From Bryobacterales bacterium (GTDB lineage: Bacteria; Acidobacteriota; Terriglobia; Bryobacterales; Bryobacteraceae), in the NCBI GenBank assembly GCA_003169195.1, contig PMQB01000601.1, positions 12,893 to 47,356 on the forward strand: a stretch of DNA of 34,464 bases. Direction: 5' to 3'. Below the pieces are notes generated by a model that made no database searches, had not been told where the DNA came from, and saw nothing but the letters and a program-made list of their open reading frames with translations. The translations under genes and the position numbers were made by a program. Positions 9,401 through 16,746 of this stretch are shown one piece after another (within the stretch, counting starts at the first letter, position 1; each line of letters begins with the position of its first letter).

Positions 9401-10269
9401 CCACCCAAATCGCCGGGGTCCGTCCCGTTCAGGATAATGTTCGGAGTATTCACCGGCAACCCGAACAGGCTGCGAAAAGAGATAATGTCTTGGATTTTGA
9501 TATTCGTTCTTCCCACCACGGCAATCGTTGTGCCCGCCCCCGTTATCGCCGGATACAGACTGTTCACGTTGTAAATGGTCTGGTAATCCTTTGGCGAAAG
9601 ATAGTGGTTGCCGGAACCTGTGGTGTAATCCGGCATCGGTGAGACATTCGCATTCAGGATCGTCGATTGCGGTGCTGCATGGAAATCGTGCAGTGTGGAA
9701 ACGCCCGCCACTGCATCGGCCAACGCTAGCGGAATCTGTTGGTCACTGGCATTCGCCCAATGGTCAACTCCCTTCACCGTGAACTTATGAATCTCTGTGT
9801 GGAACGCGTTTCGCACTTGCCCCGCTTGGCCCGAAAATTCCAGGAAGCTGCGACCGGGCGCCGTGGGCGCCACTTGAAAACCATGCTTCTGCAGCCAAGC
9901 AGTCACCGTTTGAATGTCGGAATCAGACGCGCCAAACTGTTGGCCAAACTGCTCCGGCGTCAGCCATCTGTGAAAGTTCGGTGAACCGGGTTGCTGCACC
10001 TCTTCCAGGAATTTGTCCAGAGCCGCTTGCCGTTCAGCGCTCCGCTTCAAAACCAAAAGCATTCTCTCCATCGGTAACGAATCCGATGCCGCGCCTCGAT
10101 CAAACTCGGCTCTGGCCATCGGGTGTGTGCTGTGCCCAACGGCCACCAGCCGGCTTTCGTCAATCGTAGACGTGATGAGCGTAGGCGCTTGCGCCGCAAT
10201 AACGCCCTCGCAAAACAAAATCACTAAGGCAAAAGTTACAACGGAAGAATGAAAGTGGGATTTGGACAT
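6469..10269 (-). CDS. Secreted sedolisin-type serine peptidase (S53) with Hydin-like domain and three tail repeats
   Basis: 1266 residues from ATG 10269 (a TTG 12 bp upstream is the alternative). Order: signal peptide (about 1-27); pro-kumamolisin activation domain (about 50-200) with 'RWLTPEQFGQQFG'; S53 catalytic domain (about 215-630); an ASPM/SPD-2/Hydin-like Ig domain (about 640-748, 'GTCSITVTFTPSATGARTA'); then three tandem 171-residue beta-sandwich repeats to the C-terminus. The catalytic set is visible: E295 and D299 (EAEAVLD), oxyanion D381 (SAGDAG), S528 in GTSASAP, and a Ca-site-like GYDLASGLGS near residue 612. The Glu-Asp-Ser triad is intact, so an acid-active extracellular endopeptidase is expected. 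The repeats probably bind carbohydrate or the cell surface. About 120 bp separate it from the DUF1624 gene upstream. Confidence 0.88.
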   Translation of the reverse strand: MSKSHFHSSVVTFALVILFCEGVIAAQAPTLITSTIDESRLVAVGHSTHPMARAEFDRGAASDSLPMERMLLVLKRSAERQAALDKFLEEVQQPGSPNFHRWLTPEQFGQQFGASDSDIQTVTAWLQKHGFQVAPTAPGRSFLEFSGQAGQVRNAFHTEIHKFTVKGVDHWANASDQQIPLALADAVAGVSTLHDFHAAPQSTILNANVSPMPDYTTGSGNHYLSPKDYQTIYNVNSLYPAITGAGTTIAVVGRTNIKIQDIISFRSLFGLPVNTPNIILNGTDPGDLGGGEEAEAVLDTSWSGALATGATVDLVVSKSTNTTDGVDLSEAYIINNNLANVMTESFGSCEASFTAAQEALISSNAQQAAAQGITYTVSAGDAGSAGCDDFNTETSATGPVSVNGLGSSPYTITVGGTQFNENGSNAYWSTSNGSYYNSAVSYIPEDVWNANCTGSTCGTGSILAGGGGASIYFAKPSWQTGVAGIPADGVRDVPDVSLTAAGHDAYLLCLAGGCSTSPATLNGIYGTSASAPSFASIVALISQKAGARLGQLTPRLYALAASENLGSCNASNTSVLPVSGCIFNDVTVGTNAVPGEANYNTAAETYPAGVGYDLASGLGSVNVANLVNNWSGVVVTAPTASLSPGSLTFASQTTGTTSAGQPVTLSNAGSATLNIASIALSGANAHDFGVSNNCGTTQAAGGTCSITVTFTPSATGARTANLVVTDNSGNVNGATQSLAITGTGTAAASGASATYKGADSGTLGNWTGKYGADGQLIPNGLQNPAAYATVNFSGSSNFTWTTSTIDPRALQSASGSSSRIASVYYSASAFTIDVNLTDGNTHQVSLYLCDWNSYLRTETVTIIDASNSNVLSTQSFSSFTGGVWESYLIKGHVQIQVTHTGGDNAIVNGIFFDPVSSTTVTSSASYSGADSVTLGNWTGKYGADGQLIPNGLQNPAAYATVNLTGSSNFTWTTSTSDPRALQSASGSSSRIASVYYSASAFTIDVNLTDGNTHKVSLYLCDWNSYLRTETVTIIDASSSNVLSTQSFASFTGGVWESYLIKGHVQIQVTHTGGDNAIVNGIFFDPVSSTTVTSSASYSGADSATLGNWTGKYGADGQLIPNGLQNPAAYAAVNFSGSSNFTWTTSTSDPRALQSASGSSSRIASVYYSASAFTIDVNLTDGNTHQVSLYLCDWNSYLRTETVTIIDASSSNVLSTQSFASFTGGVWEIYLIKGHVQIQVTHTGGDNAIVNGIFFDPVSSTAVTSSL
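6472..8016 (-). repeat. Three tandem 513-bp in-frame repeats within the S53 gene
   Basis: Copies lie at about 6472-6990, 6991-7503 and 7504-8016. Landmarks recur at exactly 513 bp (the GAAGATGCCGTT motif at 6511, 7024 and 7537). Differences between copies are scattered single bases, many of them silent. Each encodes one 171-residue module starting SATYKGADS or SASYSGADS and ending GIFFDPVSSTTV. Confidence 0.95.
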
Positions 10270-10392
10270 TGCTCTGTTCAAGTGAGGATGAAGCTAGTAA
10301 TTAAACTTGCGTACGAATGCTGACGCTACTGCGGTGAAAGTGTTTCTAATGTTTTTTCCGTATCGCACTAGCCTACCAACTATCCGCCTCAC

Positions 10393-11562
10393 CTACAAAT
10401 ATCGGAGCCACCATGAAGTTCTTTCCAGCTTTTTCCGTCCATACCAAAGGCACAGCGGGTACATGAGTACTACAACCAAAGTCCAAAGCAAATATACTTC
10501 GCTTAGCGAGTATCCGTAATCTCTGGGATAGAGCTTGGCGTCACCGCCCAAAGTGGGAAGTGTGTGCCAAAGAAAGCCTACGCGACCGTAGCGCAGCGCC
10601 GCCAAGGGAAAGGCGAGCAGGTGAGCCAACAGAAAGTGGCCCAGGAAATAGAAGAGTGGCGTCCTTCCAAACACTATTAGCGGATTTCGTCTTGAAAACC
10701 TGCACTTTTCAAACAGCGCCAGCACCAGCAGCGCCGGCCCCAATGTCATCAACAGATAATCGAGCGAGGGCGGATATTTATTGCAGCGCAAGAACGACAA
10801 GGCAGTAGTCCAAGGCCGCGGATCGCCATAAAGATTGATGCCGCGCAGCAGCACAAAAGAAATTGTCATACCAAGCCCGGTGCGAAAGATGATCGGCCGC
10901 CGCCGTGCAGGTTCTAGCTTCATCACTGGTCCAAAACAAAATCCCGCTGCCATGACGGCAAACCAAGGAATGAGTGGATATCCCACAATCACCACCACGC
11001 TGCCCAGCTTGATCGCTCCGCCTTCGTGCAATATCTTCCATAGCCAGCCGAGCGCTCCGAACTGCGCTGCCTTCAACGGATCGGTCAAATTGTGCATCAC
11101 GATGACCGCAATGCTGATGACGCCCAGCAAACGCAGCGGAAGGTGAATCAAAAAACTCAATACCACCATCGACCAACCGAGTGCCCACAACACCGTTAGA
11201 AACACCGGGTTCGACGTCAGGCTTAAGAACATCGCGAAGCGCAAGACCGTTAGCTCCAGCACGACCAGCCACAAACCACGCTTCCAAAGAAAATCTGAGA
11301 CTTTCCCGGCGCTGCGCCCACTCTGCATAAAGTAGAACGCACCTAGCCCCGCGGTAAACATAAACACCGGTGCACAGAAATGCGTAATCCAGCGTGTAAA
11401 GAAAATGGCGGGTGTTGTATGCGCCAAATCTTCCGGCGAAAAAAACATGGCTTGCCGGTGAAAAAAATCACGAACATGATCGAGCGCCATGATGATCATA
11501 ACTAGGCCGCGAAGTGCATCAATTGAAGGTTGGCGCGATTTAGCGGGTTTAACGGTTTCCAA
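10393..11562 (-). CDS. DUF1624 / heparan-alpha-glucosaminide N-acetyltransferase-like membrane protein
   Basis: 389 residues with about ten hydrophobic segments. The N-terminus 'SIDALRGLVMIIMALDHVRDFF' followed by 'RWITHFCAPVFMFTAGLGAFY' is the signature of the HGSNAT_cat/DUF1624 family, related to YeiB and acyltransferase-3 proteins, which move acyl groups onto extracytoplasmic sugars. The conserved Asp-His pair (28-29) lies near the first helix. Only a TTG at 11562 fits the frame, because a stop lies six codons upstream with no ATG or GTG between; family alignment supports this N-terminus. It is divergent from the SRPBCC gene across an 81-bp region holding a strong palindrome, so the two may be co-regulated. 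Substrate unknown. Confidence 0.8.
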   Translation of the reverse strand: METVKPAKSRQPSIDALRGLVMIIMALDHVRDFFHRQAMFFSPEDLAHTTPAIFFTRWITHFCAPVFMFTAGLGAFYFMQSGRSAGKVSDFLWKRGLWLVVLELTVLRFAMFLSLTSNPVFLTVLWALGWSMVVLSFLIHLPLRLLGVISIAVIVMHNLTDPLKAAQFGALGWLWKILHEGGAIKLGSVVVIVGYPLIPWFAVMAAGFCFGPVMKLEPARRRPIIFRTGLGMTISFVLLRGINLYGDPRPWTTALSFLRCNKYPPSLDYLLMTLGPALLVLALFEKCRFSRRNPLIVFGRTPLFYFLGHFLLAHLLAFPLAALRYGRVGFLWHTLPTLGGDAKLYPRDYGYSLSEVYLLWTLVVVLMYPLCLWYGRKKLERTSWWLRYL

Positions 11563-11605
11563 AAGAGTGACTTCATTCTAAGACGTGCACCTTGACATCA
11601 CCCCA

Positions 11606-11645
11606 ATAATCTGATATTTCTGTAATAACAGAAATATCAGATTAT
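11606..11645. promoter_or_regulatory. Perfect 40-bp hairpin/palindrome at the divergent promoter, overlapping a start codon
   Basis: Left arm ATAATCTGATATTTCTGT (11606-11623), loop AATA, right arm ACAGAAATATCAGATTAT (11628-11645): 18 bp without mismatch. The first two bases of the SRPBCC ATG (11644-11646) are inside the right arm. AT-rich in a GC-rich setting. The likely reading is an operator for a dimeric repressor controlling both divergent genes; an RNA hairpin occluding the start is the alternative. Confidence 0.75.
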
Positions 11646-12084
11646 GATCGAGCTGTCCACAAAAACGCGCATCCACGCTCCCGCCAAGCGCTGTTTCGAT
11701 CTCGCCCGCTCGGTGGAAGTCCATCTCAAAGGCAATGTTCACTTCGGCGAACAATCCGTAGCCGAAGGCGGAGTTACGTCCGGCCTCATCGGACTCGGTC
11801 AACGCGTCACTTGGCGCGCGCGCCATTTCGGCGTTCGCCAGACGCTCACCAGCGAAATCACCGCCTTTGATAGTCCCCGCTACTTCCAGGACACCATGCT
11901 GCGCGGTGCCTTCAGCAAAATGCAGCACGATCATTACTTTATATCCCTGGCGCCTCACGTCACCCAAATGCGAGATACTTTTCGCTTCGAAGCCCCACTG
12001 GGCATCCTGGGCCGCATTGCCGAACGCCTTGTTCTGCGCGAGTACATGCTAGATCTCCTGAAAGAACGCAATGCCGTGCTCTAA
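11644..12084 (+). CDS. SRPBCC (START-like) family protein
   Basis: 146 residues. The sequence 'IELSTKTRIHAPAKRCFDLARSVEVHL' with the later 'FQDTMLRGAFSKMQHDHYF' and 'MRDTFRFEAPLGILGRIAERL' matches the polyketide-cyclase/dehydrase-like SRPBCC fold, a hydrophobic-ligand pocket protein. No signal peptide is present. In many bacteria a domain of this type is encoded next to, or fused to, TIGR01777 epimerases, and here the remains of such an epimerase follow 35 bp downstream. Its ATG lies inside the 40-bp hairpin and no Shine-Dalgarno is visible, so translation may be leaderless or hairpin-controlled. Ligand unknown. Confidence 0.8.
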   Translation: MIELSTKTRIHAPAKRCFDLARSVEVHLKGNVHFGEQSVAEGGVTSGLIGLGQRVTWRARHFGVRQTLTSEITAFDSPRYFQDTMLRGAFSKMQHDHYFISLAPHVTQMRDTFRFEAPLGILGRIAERLVLREYMLDLLKERNAVL

Positions 12085-12119
12085 GAAGTGGCTGAAACCA
12101 ATGCTTGGCAAAAATATTT

Positions 12120-13084
12120 ATGACCCAACCTCTGCGCATCGTCATTCCCGGTGGAAGCGGCCAAGTCGCCCACATTTTGGCTCGCCATTTTCACGCCCGC
12201 GGCCACAATGTCACGGTGCTCAGCCGCCATCCCAATTCTGAGCCTTGGCAAGTTCTCCCATGGGACGGCCTCACCGAAGGCCCCTGGATAAAGGCGCTCG
12301 ATCGCAGCAACGTCTGTATCAACCTTGCTGGCCGATCTGTCAATTGCCGTTATCGCCGCGGTAATCGCCGCGAGATCACCGATTCCCGAGTGCTCAGCAC
12401 CAAGCTCCTGAACCAAGTCATCGGTTCACTACGCTCGCCGCCACGCGTGTGGCTCAATGCCAGCACCGCCACCATCTATCGCCACGCGCTCGATCGCCCC
12501 ATGGATGAAGCGCGCGGCGAACTCGACGGCAACGAACCTGGCGCACCCGACACTTGGAACTTTTCCATTCAAGTCGCCAAAGCCTGGGAGCAAGCCTTCT
12601 TCGAAACGCCCACACCGCGCACTCGCAAAGTGGCTCTACGCAGTGCCATCACGTTCAGCCCTGATCGCGGCGGCGCCTTCGACGTCTGCTCGGTCTCGTG
12701 CGCCACGGTCTAGGTGGTCGCCAAGGCCGCGGCAACCAGTTCGTCTCCTGGATTCACGAATTCGATTTCGCTCGCTCCGTCGAGTGGCTCGTTGCTCACC
12801 AGGATTGGGAAGGCGTCGTCAATCTCGCCGCACCTAATCCGCTACCCAACAAAGACTTCATGCGCGCTTTGCGCAACGTTTGGGGCCACATCCCGGGCTC
12901 GCCGCTAGACAACTGGATGGTCGAACTGGGCGCACTCTTCCTTCGCACCGAATCTGAACTTATTCTGAAAAGCCGCCAAGTCATCCCCGGTCGCTTAGCT
13001 GCCGCTGGCTTCCCATTCCAATTCACCACCTGGCCCGAAGCCGCGCAGGAACTCGTTGCCCGCTGGAAAAAATGGAATCGCTAG
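12120..13084 (+). pseudogene. TIGR01777-family NAD(P) epimerase (SDR39U1/YfcH-like), frameshifted
   Basis: The N-terminal half (12120 to a TAG ending at 12713) has the Rossmann start 'RIVIPGGSGQVAHILARHF' and 'VCINLAGRSVNCRY', typical of TIGR01777 short-chain dehydrogenase-like epimerases. The C-terminal half continues in the -1 frame to 13084 with family-typical 'GGRQGRGNQFVSWIHEFDF', 'VNLAAPNPLPNKDFMRALR' and 'LRTESELILKSRQVIPGRL'. Joining the frames at about 12681-12687 (GACGTCTGCTCGG, one base missing) restores a continuous protein of about 321 residues. No slippery heptamer is visible, so I take this as a single-base deletion or a sequencing error. The 3' end overlaps the convergent PEP-mutase remnant. 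Confidence 0.8.
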
Positions 13085-13375
13085 CCCTGGAAGATCTTCA
13101 TCAACTCGCCAAAACTCACCGCTTCTTCCGCGAACGTAAACGTGCCCCGCTCTTGCATCTCTTTTGCCGCCCGCAAAAGTGCACTCCCAACACTCACCCG
13201 TCGCACACCGCCCGGCAGAAAAAGCATAACCGGCACTCGTTGTTGCCAGTGCTTCAAATCCCAAATGCGCCAGCAACCGCGCCGACCCCGCGCCCCAAGG
13301 ATTCGGAATCAGAAACGCGCCGTGGCCCTCGTGCAGAGCACGAAACGCCTGAGCTTTCTCTGCCTGCGTTCGCAC
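13081..13375 (-). pseudogene. PEP-mutase/isocitrate-lyase family gene with large internal deletion
   Basis: From GTG 13375 the frame gives 'FRALHEGHGAFLIPNPWGAGSARLLAHLGFEALATTSAGYAF', the N-terminus of PEP phosphonomutase/2-methylisocitrate-lyase-like proteins. At about 13219-13226 the reading shifts frame into 'LPGGVRRVSVGSALLRAAKEM' and 'RGTFTFAEEAVSFGELMKIFQ' with a TAG at 13081-13083, the typical C-terminus of the same family. About 50 N-terminal and 45 C-terminal residues remain of a protein normally around 250-280 residues, so roughly 500 bp including the metal-binding core are missing and the ends are out of frame. It begins 6 bp after the DUF1080 stop, so it was probably the second gene of that operon. 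Confidence 0.8.
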
Positions 13376-13381
13376 TCTACG

Positions 13382-14302
13382 CTACTTCTTCGGCACGGCC
13401 ACCGTAATGTTGCGGAACAACAGGCCGCCGGTATGATCGCCCTGAATATAGAAAGGTCCCGGCTCGCCTTCGTCCGCATTCAACGCACCGCCCGTAATAC
13501 CCGCAATCTCCTTGCCATCAATAATGGTGGTGCCATTGCGCACAATCGTCACCGTCCGGCCTACCAGCGTCACGTCAAACGTTTCCCATTTGCCCGCCAT
13601 GCGCGGCAATTCCGTGCTCGGCGCTAACCGCCCATACACCGCGCCCATCGCGCGCTCCGGCGGTTCACTGTTGCTCGGCTCATATTCCAACTGCACTTCA
13701 TAGCGCCCGCGCAAATAGAAGCCGCTGTTCGCGCCTTCCGGGCAATTCACTTCAAAATGCAATTTAAAATCGTTAAACGTGCGCGTGGTTTTCAAATTTG
13801 CTCCATGCGCCTCATTCACCAACAGCCCATCTTTCACCACCCAATGACTCTTCGCCGGATCGCCAATCGGCTCCCAGCCATCCAGATTCTTGCCATTGAA
13901 CAGCGCTTCCGGTTCGCCCCATGCTTTTGGCGCCTTATGATTTAAAGCGGGCGCGCGCACACCAGACAATTCGCGCGTCTTTTCGCCGCGCTTCTCCGTG
14001 CCCGTTAACTTCCCGCCAGCCGCCGTCAAGTCCCACGTCGTGTCTTTGCTCACTTGCAAATGCAGGTGGTCGCCGTCCAGCTTGTAATCTTTCACCACAA
14101 TCACATGTCCGCCCGTCGGCTGAAACCAAATCTCATACTCCGTCGGCCCCTTGGGCTCAACGCTCAGCCAATTCGCGCCCACCGTATGCTCCGCGCCCAT
14201 CACATCAAAATCCCAGCGCCCAATAAATCCTTTGCCGCCTTTCGCAAAGGCCGGCACACTCAACGTCGCCGCCATGACTAACCCAACCAGAAATGTTTTC
14301 AT
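13382..14302 (-). CDS. Exported DUF1080 (3-keto-disaccharide hydrolase-like, concanavalin-fold) protein
   Basis: 306 residues from ATG 14302, chosen because a clear signal peptide follows (MKTFLVGLVMAATLSVPAFA). An in-frame ATG at 14314 is possible, and the open frame up to 14440 overlaps the divergent aminopeptidase. N-terminal domain: a beta-rich segment (about 20-130, 'FIGRWDFDVMG...'). C-terminal domain: PF06439/DUF1080 (about 135-306) with 'LFNGKNLDGWEPIG', 'SGFYLRGRYEVQLEY' and 'AGKWETFDVTLVGRTVTIVRNGTTI' in pieces. The family is abundant in Acidobacteria and Planctomycetes and includes 3-keto-glycoside hydrolases, so a periplasmic sugar-processing role is inferred. A TATAAT (14313-14318, minus) just before the start suggests a very short leader. 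Confidence 0.82.
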   Translation of the reverse strand: MKTFLVGLVMAATLSVPAFAKGGKGFIGRWDFDVMGAEHTVGANWLSVEPKGPTEYEIWFQPTGGHVIVVKDYKLDGDHLHLQVSKDTTWDLTAAGGKLTGTEKRGEKTRELSGVRAPALNHKAPKAWGEPEALFNGKNLDGWEPIGDPAKSHWVVKDGLLVNEAHGANLKTTRTFNDFKLHFEVNCPEGANSGFYLRGRYEVQLEYEPSNSEPPERAMGAVYGRLAPSTELPRMAGKWETFDVTLVGRTVTIVRNGTTIIDGKEIAGITGGALNADEGEPGPFYIQGDHTGGLLFRNITVAVPKK

Positions 14303-14357
14303 GCTGGCAGTCATTATATAAGCGCACCACCAATCGCCCAGGACGATAATTGTTCGT

Positions 14358-15620
14358 ATGGAAGTTTTACAAATGAACAGCCCAGCAGTGGCCGCTCCCT
14401 GGGATGCCAAAGTCGACCGCTTAGCCGAAGTGGCCGTCACCGTCGGTCTCGGCCTCGCGCGCGGTCAAGAACTCGTAATCAGCGCACCGCTCGACGCGCT
14501 GCCGCTCGTGCGTCGCATTACCGAACATGCCTATCGCGCCGGCGCATCGCTCGTCACCACACTCTTTGCCGATGACGAGGCCACCTTGGCCCGCTACAGC
14601 TATGCGCCCGACGAAAGCTTTGATCGCGCGGCAACATGGTTACAGGATGGTTTGGCTGCGGCTTACCGCGCAGGATCTGCGCGCTTAGCCATCACGGGTG
14701 CCAATCCCGCTCTGCTCGCTGGCCAGGATTCCGGCAAAGTCTCGCGCGCCAACGTGGCTTTCTCCAAAGCCAGTCGCCCCGCGCTCGAACTCATCACGCG
14801 CCACGAAATCAATTGGACCATTGTTGCCGCCGCCACCCCCTCCTGGGCCAAACTCGTTTTCCCAAATCTGCCCGAAGAGCAAGCGCTCGCGCAACTCTGG
14901 GACGCCATCTTTCGCACCACCCGCATTGACGTACCTGATCCCGTTGCCAACTGGCGTGCCCACGGCGCACAACTCCAAAGCCGTGTGAAGTTACTCAATG
15001 ACCTGCGCTTCTCCGCCTTGCGCTACAAAGGCCCGGGCACCGATTTCACTCTCGGCCTCTCCGACGATCACCTCTGGTGCGGCGGCGGTTCTACTGCCAA
15101 AAACGGCATCGCTGGTTTCCCCAACATGCCCACCGAAGAGGTCTTCACCACGCCCCACAAAGATCGCGCCGATGGCACCGTCACCAGCACCAAACCTTTG
15201 TCCTATCAAGGCACGCTCATTGATGGCATCTCTGTCGAATTCAAAGCCGGCCGCATCGTGCGGGCCAGCGCCAAACAAGGCGACGCCGTCCTGCAAGGCA
15301 TGATCAATACCGACGATGGCGCGCGCCGCCTGGGTGAAGTCGCGCTTGTGCCGCACTCCTCGCCCATCGCACAAAGTGGCCTCCTCTTTTGGAACACGCT
15401 GTTCGATGAAAACGCCGCCAGCCACATCGCTCTCGGACAGTCTTACAGTACCTGTCTAATCAACGGCGATTCGTTAAGCAAAAGTGAACTTGCGGCGAAA
15501 GGGGCAAACGAAAGTTTGATTCACGTCGATTGGATGATCGGCTCTGGCCATTTAGACGTCGATGGAGTGTCAGCTAGCGGACACTCAGTTCCTCTTATGC
15601 GCCAAGGCGAGTGGGTCTAA
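14358..15620 (+). CDS. M29 family aminopeptidase (AmpS/AmpT-like)
   Basis: 420 residues, the family's normal length. It is a cytosolic metallo-aminopeptidase that removes N-terminal residues. The M29 ligand pattern is present with family spacing: E261 (MPTEEVF), E327 (GEVAL), H356 (ASHIALG), Y363, H389 and D391 (IHVDWMIGS). The C-terminus 'GVSASGHSVPLMRQGEWV' is also typical. No signal peptide. Start ATG 14358 is used; an in-frame ATG at 14373 would remove five residues and aligns about as well. No clear ribosome site is visible. Divergent from the DUF1080 gene with 55 bp between. Confidence 0.9.
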   Translation: MEVLQMNSPAVAAPWDAKVDRLAEVAVTVGLGLARGQELVISAPLDALPLVRRITEHAYRAGASLVTTLFADDEATLARYSYAPDESFDRAATWLQDGLAAAYRAGSARLAITGANPALLAGQDSGKVSRANVAFSKASRPALELITRHEINWTIVAAATPSWAKLVFPNLPEEQALAQLWDAIFRTTRIDVPDPVANWRAHGAQLQSRVKLLNDLRFSALRYKGPGTDFTLGLSDDHLWCGGGSTAKNGIAGFPNMPTEEVFTTPHKDRADGTVTSTKPLSYQGTLIDGISVEFKAGRIVRASAKQGDAVLQGMINTDDGARRLGEVALVPHSSPIAQSGLLFWNTLFDENAASHIALGQSYSTCLINGDSLSKSELAAKGANESLIHVDWMIGSGHLDVDGVSASGHSVPLMRQGEWV

Positions 15621-15697
15621 CTTGTAGTACTTACCCTTACAAACAGAGAAAAAACCGGCGTTCCCATACTATTTAGAGCAGTCAGGAGAGATTATTT

Positions 15698-16741
15698 ATG
15701 TCTGACCTCGACATCTTGTCTTTGGGAATCCATACGAAAGACCTTCCGGAAAAGCGCTTTTCGCTGCCCTCCGAAATCATTGATCATCTACAGATCTTGA
15801 TTCGCGGCATTGCCCTTCATGCGATTGAGGGTGATCCCAACGATCTCCAAGAACTGCAGCATCGCATGTCGGGCATTGCCGATACACTCACCGTCGATAG
15901 CTCGCCCGATGACTTACTCGTGGGCATCGGCAAAACCCTCCGCGCGCTGGAAGAATACAACCGTCGCGCCGCCGTCATCTTTAAAGGCCAAGTGGAAGAA
16001 CTCCGCGGCATGCTCACCACCATGACGTCCACCGTCATATTTATCACCTCCTCCAGTGAAACGAGCGTGAAGCAACTCAACGTCATCGAATCAAAACTGC
16101 AACGCGCGAACACGCTGGAAGATACCCGCCAGATCAAGACGCATTTGACCGATTGCCTCACGCTGGTTCGCAGCGAAAGTCTGCGCTTGCAAACCGAAGC
16201 CCGCGCCAAAATAAACACTCTGAAGCAAGATGTCGATCGCCTTTCGAACCGCCTCAAATCCGTCAACGCCGAAGACTCGCAAGATCCTGTCACGGGTTTA
16301 CCGGGACGCAATTCCGCCGAAGAAGCCATCGCCGCCAAAATTGCGACCGGCAAAGAATTCCTGGCAGTCCTCTTTATGCTTGATCGCATGTCGACCATTA
16401 ACGGTCGTTTCGGCCGCTTGGTGGGAGATGACATCCTGGTCACCGGCGCGCAGATGCTGGCGCAGAAACTGTCCGGCACAACACTTTACCGCTGGAGCGG
16501 TCCCGCATTCGTTGCCGTTTTTGATCCCTCTGTGAATCTGGCGCAGGCAGAAACCCGTGCCACGCAAGCAGCGGCTTTGCGCGTGGAGAAAAACATTGAA
16601 GCCGATAACCGCTCAGTGTTGATCGTCATCACCGCTTCCTGCCATCTTCAGCGCATCTCCGGCAAGATCGCGCCCGATGCAGTGTTCCGCAGTATGGATA
16701 CGTTTATGGCTTCGCGTGGCGGCACTCCACCCGCCGCGTAA
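15698..16741 (+). CDS. GGDEF-domain protein with degenerate signature (SGPAF), likely catalytically inactive
   Basis: 347 residues. Residues 1-120 are helical without a recognisable domain. A coiled coil spans about 125-192, then a GGDEF fold from about 193 ('DSQDPVTGLPGRNSAEEAI', the DPLTGLxNR motif). The signature loop reads RWSGPAF (265-271) where active diguanylate cyclases have R-x-G-G-D-E-F, so the residues that bind the GTP phosphate and metal are lost. No I-site RxxD is apparent upstream. It probably acts as a c-di-GMP or GTP sensor, or a scaffold, not an enzyme. The start is firm: AGGAGA lies about 10 bp before ATG 15698. No membrane segment. It ends 5 bp from the convergent YVTN gene. 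Confidence 0.8.
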   Translation: MSDLDILSLGIHTKDLPEKRFSLPSEIIDHLQILIRGIALHAIEGDPNDLQELQHRMSGIADTLTVDSSPDDLLVGIGKTLRALEEYNRRAAVIFKGQVEELRGMLTTMTSTVIFITSSSETSVKQLNVIESKLQRANTLEDTRQIKTHLTDCLTLVRSESLRLQTEARAKINTLKQDVDRLSNRLKSVNAEDSQDPVTGLPGRNSAEEAIAAKIATGKEFLAVLFMLDRMSTINGRFGRLVGDDILVTGAQMLAQKLSGTTLYRWSGPAFVAVFDPSVNLAQAETRATQAAALRVEKNIEADNRSVLIVITASCHLQRISGKIAPDAVFRSMDTFMASRGGTPPAA

Positions 16742-16746
16742 TCCTC

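Noticed and set aside
13072-13407. Plus-strand frame of 111 codons after the epimerase
   Set aside because: Antisense to the deleted PEP-mutase-like gene, whose minus-strand ends match a known family; the plus product is basic and Pro/His-rich without structure.
15565-15586. Inverted repeat GAGTGTC...GACACTC near the end of the aminopeptidase gene
   Set aside because: Seven-bp arms inside conserved coding sequence; likely chance.
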